Of a stretch of DNA of 64,000 nucleotides, positions 47,899 to 55,368 are shown piece by piece (positions within the stretch are counted from its first letter, which is position 1; each line of letters begins with the position of its first letter). Made by a program: the position numbers and the translations under genes. The notes below the pieces were generated by a model that saw only the letters and a list, made by a program, of their open reading frames with translations, was not told the DNA's origin and ran no database searches. Source of the stretch: Lentzea nigeriaca (GTDB lineage Bacteria; Actinomycetota; Actinomycetes; Mycobacteriales; Pseudonocardiaceae); the NCBI RefSeq assembly GCF_016907955.1, contig NZ_JAFBCX010000010.1, positions 186,001 through 250,000 on the forward strand, read 5' to 3'.

Positions 47899-49137
47899 CT
47901 AGGGGACGTCCCTCGGCTTGATCGTCTCGAGCACCTTCCCCGTCGCGTCCCGCACGACCACCCGAGCGTCCGGATGCCGGTCGATGAACGGCGCTGCCAG
48001 CACGAACGTGCCGTTGGAGATCGACGCGGGCACGTCGGCCGTGCCTGGCCGGGTGTAGGTGATGGAGGCGACGCGGTCGTCGGTGACGAGGCCGACGGCC
48101 GCCATGTGGGAGCTTTGCGAGCCGCCTGCCTCGCTCCCGACGAAGTCGTAGAACGCGGAGATCGCCGCAACGGTCCGTGCGGGGAACTCGCCCATGTCAT
48201 CGGCCTCGACGGCCGAGCCGCGCAGGGTTTCGCCGCCGTCCAGGCAGTACAGCAGCACGCCGCCGAACCGGCCGAGCCGCAGCGTGCCGGCAGCGCTGAC
48301 CTTGGCCGTGACGCCGACCTCGAACTGGTCGGCGTCCGGCACCGGGCGGTCCCGCAGGCACTCCGCGAGCTTCTGGGCTTCCGGGGTGCTGCGATCGGCG
48401 GGCGGCAGCGGGCGGTCGACGACGGACGGGGTCGGCTTGGGCACCCCGCGCAGCGCGAAGTCGGAGCCGTTGACCAGCGCTTTCGACCCGTTCTCGGCCT
48501 TCGTGTAGCCGCTAGGGGCCAGGAACAGGCCGTCGACCAGCGCGGCCTCGGCGTTGTTCCACCCGTTGTCGCCGATCCTGGACAAGCTGAGAAACCTCAC
48601 GTCCGGCGAGGCCAGACCGGCCAGCGCACCGGTCGGCGTGGTGAAGAGGACCTTCACCTGGCGCGCGCCCTGGTCGAGCTTCGTGTCTGCCGGTGCGGAG
48701 ATCGTGGTGGTGGTCGCGGTGTTCGCGCAGAAGAACACACCGGCCGGGCTCCGGAACGCGGTGAGCGTCAGGCCGTTGCGCCTGCTCGTGGCGATGGGCT
48801 GCCACTCGGCAGCGGGCGGGTGCTCGTTGGCCGCGGCGACGCACCTGGCCAGCGCGTCGGGGTTCACCGTGCCGCGTTCGACGTGGTTGACGACCGTGAG
48901 GTCCTTGCCGACGAACTGGCCGTTGTACGGGTAGGAGGGGCCCGCGAGCTCGGCGTTCCCGCCGTAGAGCGCTTGGCCGGCGACCACCCCGCCCGCGGCC
49001 AGCAGGCTGACGCCGGCGGCGATCAGGAGGGGTGTCCGGGTGCCGGGGCGCGGGTTCATGCCTTCGGAGAGCCGGCGGCGGGCGCGCAGGCGGACGTCGC
49101 CGGGCAGGGTGCGGTTCTCGGGCAGCTGGTCGATCAT
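47899..49137 (-). CDS. Membrane-anchored extracytoplasmic protein, partner of an ECF sigma factor
   Basis: 412 residues from ATG 49137. The short cytoplasmic N-terminus (MIDQLPENRTLPGDVRLRAR) is followed by a single TM (LLIAAGVSLLAAGGVVAG, about 39-56) and a long external domain of about 350 residues with few motifs (VLFTTPTGALAGLASPDV; four Cys). It overlaps the ECF sigma gene by ATGA. Its size, single TM and position are those expected for an anti-sigma factor, though no ZAS zinc motif (HxxxCxxC) is present. An anti-sigma role is inference. Confidence 0.7.
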   Translation of the reverse strand: MIDQLPENRTLPGDVRLRARRRLSEGMNPRPGTRTPLLIAAGVSLLAAGGVVAGQALYGGNAELAGPSYPYNGQFVGKDLTVVNHVERGTVNPDALARCVAAANEHPPAAEWQPIATSRRNGLTLTAFRSPAGVFFCANTATTTTISAPADTKLDQGARQVKVLFTTPTGALAGLASPDVRFLSLSRIGDNGWNNAEAALVDGLFLAPSGYTKAENGSKALVNGSDFALRGVPKPTPSVVDRPLPPADRSTPEAQKLAECLRDRPVPDADQFEVGVTAKVSAAGTLRLGRFGGVLLYCLDGGETLRGSAVEADDMGEFPARTVAAISAFYDFVGSEAGGSQSSHMAAVGLVTDDRVASITYTRPGTADVPASISNGTFVLAAPFIDRHPDARVVVRDATGKVLETIKPRDVP

Positions 49138-49712
49138 CCGTTGTCCTCGGGGGTCAGGTCGCGCAGCCGGGCGCGGGTGCGGGAGACGCGGGCGCGGACG
49201 CTCGACTCGGCGATGCCGAGGAGCGTGGCGGCGTCGGCGGTGGAGACGTCGCCGAGCAGGCAGAGCTGGGCGATCTCGCGTTCGGAGGACGGCAGCTTCG
49301 CGATGGCGGCCACCACGAGGGCGAGCCTGCGCTGGGCGTCGGTGCGGGCCGCCACCTCGTCGGCGTGGTCGCGCTCGTCCTGCGGCGCCAGCCTCGCGAC
49401 CAGCCGCAACGCCCTGCGCGAGGCACGCCACTCGGTGCGGGCGCGGTTCGCCGTCACCGTGTAGAGCCAGGGCAGGGCCGAGTCACGCACCAGCTGGGCC
49501 TGGCCGCGCTTGCGCCACGCCGTCAGGAACGTGGCGGACAGCAGGTCTTCCGCCTGCGACCAGGACGCGGTCAGCCGGTAGGCGTAGTTCCACACCGCCT
49601 CGGCGTGGCGTTCGAACAGCTCGGTGAACGCGGCGTGGTCGCCTTGCGCGATCTGCTCCCAGAGGCGCGAGTCCGGTGGTCCGATGTCCGCGCGCTCGGT
49701 CGTATCGGTCAT
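49134..49712 (-). CDS. ECF subfamily RNA polymerase sigma factor
   Basis: 192 residues from ATG 49712 (GTG 49715 is adjacent). Region 2: HAAFTELFERHAEAVWNYAYRLTASWSQAEDLLSATFLTAWRKR. Region 4: AIAKLPSSEREIAQLCLLGDVSTADAATLLGIAESSVRARVSRTRARLRDL. The normal length and standard SigE-like pattern fit a working sigma factor. It is translationally coupled to a single-TM protein that probably controls it. A GTGACC-TG-GGTCAC palindrome lies upstream at 49751-49764. Confidence 0.93.
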   Translation of the reverse strand: MTDTTERADIGPPDSRLWEQIAQGDHAAFTELFERHAEAVWNYAYRLTASWSQAEDLLSATFLTAWRKRGQAQLVRDSALPWLYTVTANRARTEWRASRRALRLVARLAPQDERDHADEVAARTDAQRRLALVVAAIAKLPSSEREIAQLCLLGDVSTADAATLLGIAESSVRARVSRTRARLRDLTPEDNG

Positions 49713-49825
49713 CACACTCCGCTTGGGGCCGTCACCACCGAGTGTGCTGCGTGACCTGGGTCACGCCGTACCAGGGAGTAGCCCCTCGCGGCAGGCGTGG
49801 GCAACGGCGATGGCAAGATCTTCGC

Positions 49826-50041
49826 GTGCCGATCGAGCAGCAGCCCGGCAGTGTTGAGCCGGAGACCCAGGTGATGGCGAAGATCACGACCCAGCAACCG
49901 GAAGCGGCGACCATTCCAGCCACCACGCCCGTGGACATGCCGGCCAAAGCTCCCGCGCCGGCGCCCGCACGCAAGCCGAAGTCGCTGACCCGGCGGATCG
50001 CGCGGCGGATCCTCGGCCCGACCCTGATGACGAAGAAATAG
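49826..50041 (+). CDS. Small basic Pro/Ala-rich protein, hypothetical
   Basis: 71 residues if GTG 49826 is used (MPIEQQPGSVEPETQVMAKI). The N-terminal half is acidic and polar, the middle is Pro/Ala-rich (ATTPVDMPAKAPAPAPARKP), and the end is basic (SLTRRIARRILGPTLMTKK). Codon third positions are G/C-rich in this frame. No family is recognised. It is divergent from the ECF sigma gene. It could be a real small gene or a chance open frame. Confidence 0.45.
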   Translation: MPIEQQPGSVEPETQVMAKITTQQPEAATIPATTPVDMPAKAPAPAPARKPKSLTRRIARRILGPTLMTKK

Positions 50042-50047
50042 CCTCGG

Positions 50048-50143
50048 CTACCGGTTGGGGACCTGGCCCAGGCCACCGCAGACACGGCAGGCGGTCCGGT
50101 CCTCGTTGAGGCCGGAACCAAGGCAACGGCTGCACTCCTTCAC
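50048..50143 (-). CDS. Tiny zinc-knuckle protein
   Basis: 31 residues from GTG 50143: MKECSRCLGSGLNEDRTACR followed by VCGGLGQVPNR. Two CxxCxGxG-type knuckles (CSRCLGSG and CRVCGGLG) are spaced as in the DnaJ zinc-finger repeat, enough to bind one zinc. An in-frame stop lies directly upstream of the GTG, so the peptide is bounded. This size and pattern recur in actinomycetes as unannotated ORFs, to my knowledge. A chance origin of two such motifs in 31 codons is unlikely. Confidence 0.55.
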   Translation of the reverse strand: MKECSRCLGSGLNEDRTACRVCGGLGQVPNR

Positions 50144-50240
50144 AAACGATCAGTGTGCGCCTCTGCTTCGAGTGGACGCAGCCGCCAAGCAGGGACCGTC
50201 ACGGCAATAATGGGTGACCCCCATCGTTCACGCTCGGTGA

Positions 50241-50480
50241 TCAGGCCAGGGTGGACGGTCCCGCCGGAATCTCGTTGGCACGTGCGACATTGCCTGCGAC
50301 ATTGCCCTGGACGACGCCTCCGCGGTCACCGTGCGGCAGCCTCCACCAGCCGGAACAACCGCGGGGGCACGGGTGCGACATCTCGTGCAGCACAAGGCCT
50401 TCCGGGCCTGGAACAGGTTGCTGCCACGACATGGTCCCCGAGCCCGCGCACAGCAGGCAGATGTCCGGTTCGCACTCCAC
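50241..50480 (-). CDS. Small Cys-rich zinc-binding-type protein
   Basis: 79 residues from GTG 50480; an in-frame stop upstream sets this start. The N-terminal half is motif-dense: CEPDICLLCAGSGTMSW, then LHEMSHPCPRGCSGWW, with Cys at CxxxxxCxxCxGxGT and HPCPxGC. This resembles small actinobacterial zinc-binding proteins and DnaJ-type knuckles. The C-terminal 30 residues look unstructured. It is in tandem with the 31-residue knuckle protein 97 bp downstream on the same strand. Confidence 0.55.
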   Translation of the reverse strand: MECEPDICLLCAGSGTMSWQQPVPGPEGLVLHEMSHPCPRGCSGWWRLPHGDRGGVVQGNVAGNVARANEIPAGPSTLA

Positions 50481-50541
50481 GCAAGGTAATTACTCCACAC
50501 GGGACACTGAGGGCAATCGCTGAATCGAGGGGAGATCACCG

Positions 50542-51273
50542 ATGGCGGTGGCGGTCGTGACGGGAGCGGGTTCCGGTGTGGGTCGTGCGGCGGCGCGAAC
50601 CCTGCTGGCGGCGGGTTTCCAGGTGGCGCTGGCGGGTCGGCGCGAGGACGTGCTGCACGAGACCGCCGAGGGTTTCCCGGACAGCACGCTGGTTGTACCG
50701 ACCGATGTGTCGCAGGAGGACTCGGTCGTCGCGCTGTTCGACGCCGTGGTCGCGAAGTGGGGCCGCGTCGACGTGTTGTTCAACAACGCGGGCACGAACG
50801 TCCGCGCCACGCCGATCGAGGAGTTCAGCCTCAGCGCGTGGGAGAAGGTCGTCGGCGTGAACCTGACCGGGCCGTTCCTGTGCGCCCGCGAGGCGTTCAA
50901 GGTGATGAAGACCCGTGGTGGCGGCCGGATCATCAACAACGGCTCTATTTCGGCGACCGTGCCGCGCCCGCACGCGGTGGCCTACAACGCGACCAAGCAC
51001 GCGATGACCGGGCTGACCAAGTCGTTGTCGCTGGAGGGCCGCGCGCACAACATCGCGTGCGGGCAGATCGACATCGGCAACGCCGCGACGGAGCTGACCG
51101 AGCGGATGGGCCAGGGCGTGCTGCAGGCGGACTTCGAGGTCCGGCCGGAGCCGACGTTCGACGTGCAGCACGTGGCCGACGCCGTGCTGTACCAGGCTCA
51201 GCTGCCGCTCGACGTGAACGTGCAGTTCATGACCGTGATGGCCACGACCATGCCCTACATCGGCAGGGGCTGA
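50542..51273 (+). CDS. Short-chain dehydrogenase/reductase
   Basis: 243 residues, [21 protein letters not shown] (cofactor loop), LFNNAGTNV (NNAG), the catalytic Ser in NNGSISATV and [10 protein letters not shown] (YxxxK) are all present. It is NADPH- or NADH-dependent; the Arg after strand 2 (AGRRED) suggests NADPH. The C-terminus ([15 protein letters not shown]) lacks the common VDGG ending and is a little unusual. The last 19 bp overlap the convergent DUF2087 gene. Confidence 0.92.
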   Translation: MAVAVVTGAGSGVGRAAARTLLAAGFQVALAGRREDVLHETAEGFPDSTLVVPTDVSQEDSVVALFDAVVAKWGRVDVLFNNAGTNVRATPIEEFSLSAWEKVVGVNLTGPFLCAREAFKVMKTRGGGRIINNGSISATVPRPHAVAYNATKHAMTGLTKSLSLEGRAHNIACGQIDIGNAATELTERMGQGVLQADFEVRPEPTFDVQHVADAVLYQAQLPLDVNVQFMTVMATTMPYIGRG

Positions 51274-51758
51274 GCCTGGTAGAGGCCTCCGCCGCGCTCC
51301 AGCAGCCCCAGATCCACGAGGTAGCGGCGGATCGTGACGTGGTCGAGCTCTCCCCCGTCGCACCACGCCCGCAGCCGCTCGTTGATCTCCGTCTCCTCGT
51401 AGTACGTCCGCGGCTCGAAGGCCTTCGAGGCGACGTGCTCGAGGATCTTGCGCCGGCGTTCGTGCGCGACCGGCAGCGAGATCAGCTTGTCGCCGCGCAC
51501 GAACGGCGCGAGCCCGTCGGCGGGCATCTGCTCGGTGAGCGTCGCGGCGAGCGGCTTGAGGTCGGCCGGCCGGGCCGGGTCCCCCTCGACCAGCCCGGCC
51601 TCGCGCAGTTTCCGCAGCGCGACGCCCGCGTCCTTGACCTTGAGCCCGGACGCGGCGGCGACGTCGGCCAGTGTTCCCGCGCCGAGGACGACGGCGGCGA
51701 ACGCCCGCAGCCTCGACGGTTCGGCCAGCGCGCGCACGACGGTCTCCGGAGTGGTCAT
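51255..51758 (-). CDS. DUF2087 winged-helix (ArsR-like) protein
   Basis: 167 residues from ATG 51758. The N-terminal winged helix is [20 protein letters not shown] then [30 protein letters not shown]. The C-terminal DUF2087 domain has [35 protein letters not shown], and [17 protein letters not shown], a second helix-turn-helix-like fold. The family is predicted to be transcriptional regulators. It is convergent with the SDR. The target is unknown. Confidence 0.88.
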   Translation of the reverse strand: MTTPETVVRALAEPSRLRAFAAVVLGAGTLADVAAASGLKVKDAGVALRKLREAGLVEGDPARPADLKPLAATLTEQMPADGLAPFVRGDKLISLPVAHERRRKILEHVASKAFEPRTYYEETEINERLRAWCDGGELDHVTIRRYLVDLGLLERGGGLYQAQPLPM

Positions 51759-51832
51759 GTCTGCGAACCTAACGCCGCCGTCCACCCGTTTTCAGCCCGT
51801 TTCTCAGCGGGAAGCCGCGCCCTGCCACTCGC

Positions 51833-52309
51833 TCATCTGCCCACCGGTCCCTCGGCCATGGTGTCGAGCAGGTAGGCGTCGAGGTCCGGCTCGCCGGGCT
51901 CCAGCACGTGCCGCACCCACGCCCTGCGTTCGTGCTCCAGCGGCGGCAGCTCCCACACGCAGCCGATGAGGTCCTTCGGGATGACGCCGAAGTGCGTGAG
52001 GTCCGGGTCGGTCGAGCCGAGGAACGGCTGGTCGCCGGACACGGCGGTGCGGCAGTGCAGGACGTTGTCCCAGACCCAGTTGTAGGCGTTGAGGTACATG
52101 CCCGCGGCACTGCGGTGCAGGACGGTGACCGTGGCGGGCGGGGTCGGGTCGGCGAAGTCCGGGTAGATCTTGGGCAGGAACGCGTAGGCGGCCGCGCGGA
52201 CGTCGTCGGTGATCTCGAGGCCGGGAGTGACGACCTCGTAGCGCTTGACGTGTCTGCCCGCGACGACCAGCGGTTCCTTGACCGCCAGCTGCTTCTCGTA
52301 AAAAGCCAT
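51833..52309 (-). CDS. Conserved hypothetical protein, divergent from WYL regulator
   Basis: 158 residues from ATG 52309. Soluble, no signal peptide. Visible landmarks: KRYEVVTPGLEITDDVRAAA near residue 22, TVTVLHRSAAGMYLNAYNWVWDNVLHC in the middle, and LIGCVWELPPLEHERRAWVRH near the end; the sequence is rich in Trp and His. I do not recognise the family. The position, 48 bp from the divergent WYL regulator with a shared palindrome, suggests it is the regulator's target. Confidence 0.75.
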   Translation of the reverse strand: MAFYEKQLAVKEPLVVAGRHVKRYEVVTPGLEITDDVRAAAYAFLPKIYPDFADPTPPATVTVLHRSAAGMYLNAYNWVWDNVLHCRTAVSGDQPFLGSTDPDLTHFGVIPKDLIGCVWELPPLEHERRAWVRHVLEPGEPDLDAYLLDTMAEGPVGR

Positions 52310-52329
52310 GTGTCGAACATATGAGCTAT

Positions 52330-52350
52330 CACTGACACCTTGTGACAGTG
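52330..52350. promoter_or_regulatory. Imperfect palindrome CACTG...CAGTG in the WYL promoter
   Basis: CACTG (52330-52334) and CAGTG (52346-52350) flank ACACCTTGTGA, itself partly symmetric (CAC/GTG). The element lies 21 bp from the hypothetical protein start and 8 bp from the regulator GTG, and is a possible operator. Confidence 0.5.
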
Positions 52351-52357
52351 TATTCGT

Positions 52358-53326
52358 GTGCGCGCGAGCCGGTTGGTGTCGTTGTTGCTCCTGCTGCAGA
52401 CGAAGGGGCGGATGACGGCGCAGGCGCTGGCCGACGAGCTGGAGGTGTCGGTCCGCACGATCTACCGCGACGTGGAGTCGCTGCACGCTGCCGGGGTGCC
52501 GCTCTACGGCGACGCGGGACCGTCCGGCGGCTACCAGCTCCTCGACGGCTACCGCACGCGGCTGACGGGGCTGACCGAGCAGGAGGCGGAGTCGCTGTTC
52601 CTGGCCGGGCTGCCGGGCGCGGCCGCCGACCTGGGCTTGGGCGACGCGGTGTCGGCGGCGCAGCTCAAGCTGATGGCGGCGTTGCCGTCGTCGATGCGCG
52701 ACCGGGCGTCCCGCATGGCCGAGCGGTTCCACCTCGACGCACCCGCCTGGTACTACGAGGCGGAGCCCGCGCCGTTCCTGGGGCTCGTGGCGGACGCGGT
52801 GTGGCGCTCGCGGCTGCTGGAGGTCTCCTACCGGCGCTGGCGGGCGCCGGAGGAAGTGACGCGCGTGCTGCGGCCGCTGGGACTCGTGCTGAAGGCGGGC
52901 CGCTGGTACCTGGTCGCTCTGGGCTCGTCGCGGATCTCGACCTACCGGGTGTCGCAGATCCAGGCGGCCACCGTGCTGGAGGAGTCCTTCGAGCGGCCTT
53001 CCGGGTTCGACCTGGCGGCGCACTGGGCGGCGTCGCTGGAGGACTTCCAGGCACGTCAGTTCACCGGTGAGGCCGTGATCAGGTTGTCGCGGCGGGGTTT
53101 CGAGTCGTTCCCGTCCAACGTGGTGCCCGCCGTGGCGCGGGCGGCCGAGGAGTCCGCTGTGGACGATGACGGATGGGTGCGGGTGACGATCCCGATCGAG
53201 TCGATCGGGCACGCCACGGGCATGTTGCTGCGGATGGGCGGCGAGGTGGAGGTGCTCGCACCGGACGAGCTGCGCTCGCACGTGGCGGAGGTGGTGCGGC
53301 GGCTGGCGTCGCTCTACCTGCCGTAG
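52358..53326 (+). CDS. WYL-domain transcriptional regulator (YafY/DeoR-like HTH)
   Basis: 322 residues from GTG 52358. HTH_11: MRASRLVSLLLLLQTKGRMTAQALADELEVSVRTIYRDVESLH, the standard start of this family. The WYL domain (about 140-215) reads WYYEAEPAPFLGLVADAVW, and LRPLGLVLKAGRWYLVALG, where W-Y-L is literal. The C-terminal WCX domain follows. WYL domains bind oligonucleotides or other ligands and occur in DNA-damage and defence regulators. Its probable target is the divergent hypothetical gene. Its 3' end overlaps the DUF3626 gene by 13 bp. Confidence 0.93.
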   Translation: MRASRLVSLLLLLQTKGRMTAQALADELEVSVRTIYRDVESLHAAGVPLYGDAGPSGGYQLLDGYRTRLTGLTEQEAESLFLAGLPGAAADLGLGDAVSAAQLKLMAALPSSMRDRASRMAERFHLDAPAWYYEAEPAPFLGLVADAVWRSRLLEVSYRRWRAPEEVTRVLRPLGLVLKAGRWYLVALGSSRISTYRVSQIQAATVLEESFERPSGFDLAAHWAASLEDFQARQFTGEAVIRLSRRGFESFPSNVVPAVARAAEESAVDDDGWVRVTIPIESIGHATGMLLRMGGEVEVLAPDELRSHVAEVVRRLASLYLP

Positions 53327-54084
53327 CCGAACCGGGCGAGGTGGTGCCACAGGTGCTTCACGACCTGTGGTGCCGCTTCGGCGTTTTCGACGACGCGCGG
53401 GTCGATGAACCCGTTCTCGGCGATCTCCAGTCCCAGCGCGACGGACTCCGGCGAGCGGTACCCGGCGTTGTGCTGAAGCTCCTCGGTGGACAGCCGGAAA
53501 CCCTCGTGCCGCTCGACCGGGCACGGCAGGTCGACGGTCCCGGTGAAGCTCGGGTCGAGCACGAGGGCCTCGACGTCGTCGAGCGTGACCGGGCCGTGGA
53601 CGTGGGCCTCGATGTAGTTGTCGAGCGGGTCGCGGTCGTCGGCGTCGGCGAGGTCGATCAGCGCGAACCGTTGCGCGGTGCCGAAGTCGACGGGATCGAA
53701 GACGCTGTCGGGATAGCAGAACGTCGTCCGGTCGAGAATGGCTTCCTTCAGCCGCAGATGCGCCGAGCCGAACCTGGGCGCACCGCCGTGTGGCAGCCGC
53801 CGGTGGTTCAAGGCGCCGTACTTCGGCCGGTCGGCGGGGTTCGCGTCGTCGTAGGCGCCGCCGAACAGACGGCTCTCCCACTCCCAGCGGGCACCACCGG
53901 GATGGGCGGTGCGACCGCCGTTGCTGGTGCCGGTCTCGAACTGCGACCGGTACACGCCTTCGCGGGTCAGGGCGTCCAGGACGCCGCGGCCTGGGTGGAA
54001 GTTCAGCGTGACGCGGAGATCGCGCGGCAGCGGGCCGCCCGTGGCGAGGGCGTCGACGTGCGCGATCGCCTGTTCAAAGCTCAC
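53314..54084 (-). CDS. DUF3626 family protein
   Basis: 256 residues from GTG 54084 (MSFEQAIAHVDALATG). The diagnostic core is present: RVTLNFHPGRGVLDAL, TREGVYRSQFETGTSNGG, WESRLFGGAYDDANPADRPKYGALN and GSAHLRLKEAILDRTTFCYPDS. The strongly conserved His/Arg/Asp/Thr residues suggest an enzyme, possibly ADP-ribosyltransferase-like (the R...STS-like ETGTS and E motifs are suggestive only). It is the last gene of the SNF2-SWIM-acetyltransferase operon (11-bp overlap). Confidence 0.82.
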   Translation of the reverse strand: MSFEQAIAHVDALATGGPLPRDLRVTLNFHPGRGVLDALTREGVYRSQFETGTSNGGRTAHPGGARWEWESRLFGGAYDDANPADRPKYGALNHRRLPHGGAPRFGSAHLRLKEAILDRTTFCYPDSVFDPVDFGTAQRFALIDLADADDRDPLDNYIEAHVHGPVTLDDVEALVLDPSFTGTVDLPCPVERHEGFRLSTEELQHNAGYRSPESVALGLEIAENGFIDPRVVENAEAAPQVVKHLWHHLARFGYGR

Positions 54085-54613
54085 GGACCACCCTGCACGG
54101 GTTGCCGACGGCGAGCACGCGCGGCGGGATGTCGCGGGTGACGACGCTGCCCGCACCGATCACCGCGTTGTCGCCGATGGTCACGCCGGCGCAGACGATG
54201 ACGCCGCCGCCCAGCCACACGTTGTCGCCGATGGTGATCGGTGCGGCGGTCTCGAAGCGTTGGCGGCGGGCCTCGTGGTCCTCGATCGGGTGCAGCGCGG
54301 TGAGCAGCTGGGTGCGGGGGCCGATGGAGACGTCGTCGCCGATGGTGATCGTGGCGCAGTCCATGAGGATGGCGTCGTAGTTGAGGAAGCTGTTGGCGCC
54401 CATGTGGATCTGGTAGCCGTAGTCGCACTGGAAGCGCGGCATGACCCACGAGCCCGCGCCGATGGACCCGAAGAGCTTCTCGATGACCGCGTGCGAGCGG
54501 GTGGCGTTGAACTCGTCGACGAGCTGCTGCGCGCGGCGGCGTTCGGCGACCAGTTCGGGGTCGGAGTCCTGGTACAGCTCGCCCGCCATCATCTTCTGCT
54601 TCTCGGTGATCAC
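54074..54613 (-). CDS. Sugar O-acetyltransferase (maltose/galactoside acetyltransferase-like)
   Basis: 179 residues from GTG 54613, which overlaps the SWIM-protein stop as GTGA. N-terminal Mac domain: KMMAGELYQDSDPELVAERRRAQQLVDEFNA. Left-handed beta-helix hexapeptides: CDYGYQIHMGANSFLNYDAILMDCATITIGD, TLHPIEDHEARR-type loop (ALHPIEDHEARRQ) with catalytic His, and IGDNVWLGGGVIVCAGVTIGDNAVIGAG. It forms trimers and uses acetyl-CoA to acetylate sugar hydroxyls. Its presence in an SNF2-helicase operon is odd and may be only co-regulation. Confidence 0.93.
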   Translation of the reverse strand: MITEKQKMMAGELYQDSDPELVAERRRAQQLVDEFNATRSHAVIEKLFGSIGAGSWVMPRFQCDYGYQIHMGANSFLNYDAILMDCATITIGDDVSIGPRTQLLTALHPIEDHEARRQRFETAAPITIGDNVWLGGGVIVCAGVTIGDNAVIGAGSVVTRDIPPRVLAVGNPCRVVREL

Positions 54614-55368
54614 CACTCCAGAGTGCCCGAGCGCAGCAGCGCGCGTGCTCTGTTCGCCGCGATCTCCATCAGCGCGGTGAGTTCCGCGGCCTCGAATCCC
54701 GGCGGCGGTTCGACCGCGAGCACCACAGGTGTGGTGGTCGGGAGTCCTGGTTTCGCGGGCAGCTGACCTGTGGCTTCGTGCGAAACCACCACAGGTGTTC
54801 TGGTCCCGACGGGGCCGGCGACGCGCTGCTGGACCGCGTCGAGGAGTTCCTGTTCCGGTTTCCCCTTGAGCAGCAGGAGGACGAACGGGTCGGCGTCGAG
54901 CAGCCAGCCGACCTGGAACGCGAGCGCGGCCGCGTGCAGGCACGGCAGCTCCCAGCCTTCGCAGTCGCAGTCGGGTTCGAGGTCGCCGATGCCGGGCAGC
55001 AGGTCCACACCGGACTCTTCGGCGGCCTCGACCAGCGAGCGGGGCATGTCGTTGTCCAGCAACGCGGCGATGTGGCCAGCCTGCTCGGCGACGCGGTCGA
55101 GGAACCGTCCCCATTGGACTTCGGTGAGCACCGGCACGTGCACGGTGGTGTTGTGGACCGCGGAGTCGTCGTGCACGGACGCGTGCAGGCGGCCGGGGCT
55201 GACGGTGATCGGGCCGACGACGCCGGCGTGGGCGTAGCGGCGGCCGAGGCGCAGCAGCGTCGTGTCGAGGGCGGTGTCCTCCAGGGCCTTCACCCAGGCC
55301 TTGCCCCACCACGTGGTGGCGACACGGCGTTTCACCTTGGGGAACGCGGCGAATCCTCGTGCGGTCAT
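54610..55368 (-). CDS. SWIM zinc-finger protein, partner of SNF2 helicase
   Basis: 252 residues from ATG 55368. It begins FAAFPKVKRRVATTWWGKAWVKALE, typical of the actinobacterial SWIM family ('TWWGxAWVxALE'). The SWIM motif is LEPDCDCEGWELPCLHAAAL (CxCx7CxH) near 135. C-terminal: WLLDADPFVLLLLKGKPEQ. It begins at the helicase stop (TGATG overlap of one base) and is therefore translationally coupled. SWIM domains bind DNA or proteins; together with an SNF2 ATPase they suggest a DNA-remodelling or repair complex (inference). Confidence 0.92.
   Translation of the reverse strand: MTARGFAAFPKVKRRVATTWWGKAWVKALEDTALDTTLLRLGRRYAHAGVVGPITVSPGRLHASVHDDSAVHNTTVHVPVLTEVQWGRFLDRVAEQAGHIAALLDNDMPRSLVEAAEESGVDLLPGIGDLEPDCDCEGWELPCLHAAALAFQVGWLLDADPFVLLLLKGKPEQELLDAVQQRVAGPVGTRTPVVVSHEATGQLPAKPGLPTTTPVVLAVEPPPGFEAAELTALMEIAANRARALLRSGTLEW

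Noticed and set aside
47899-49137. Assigning the ECF-linked membrane protein firmly as an anti-sigma factor
   Set aside because: It has the right topology and coupling but no ZAS motif (HxxxCxxC) or other recognised anti-sigma domain, so it is left as a probable partner.
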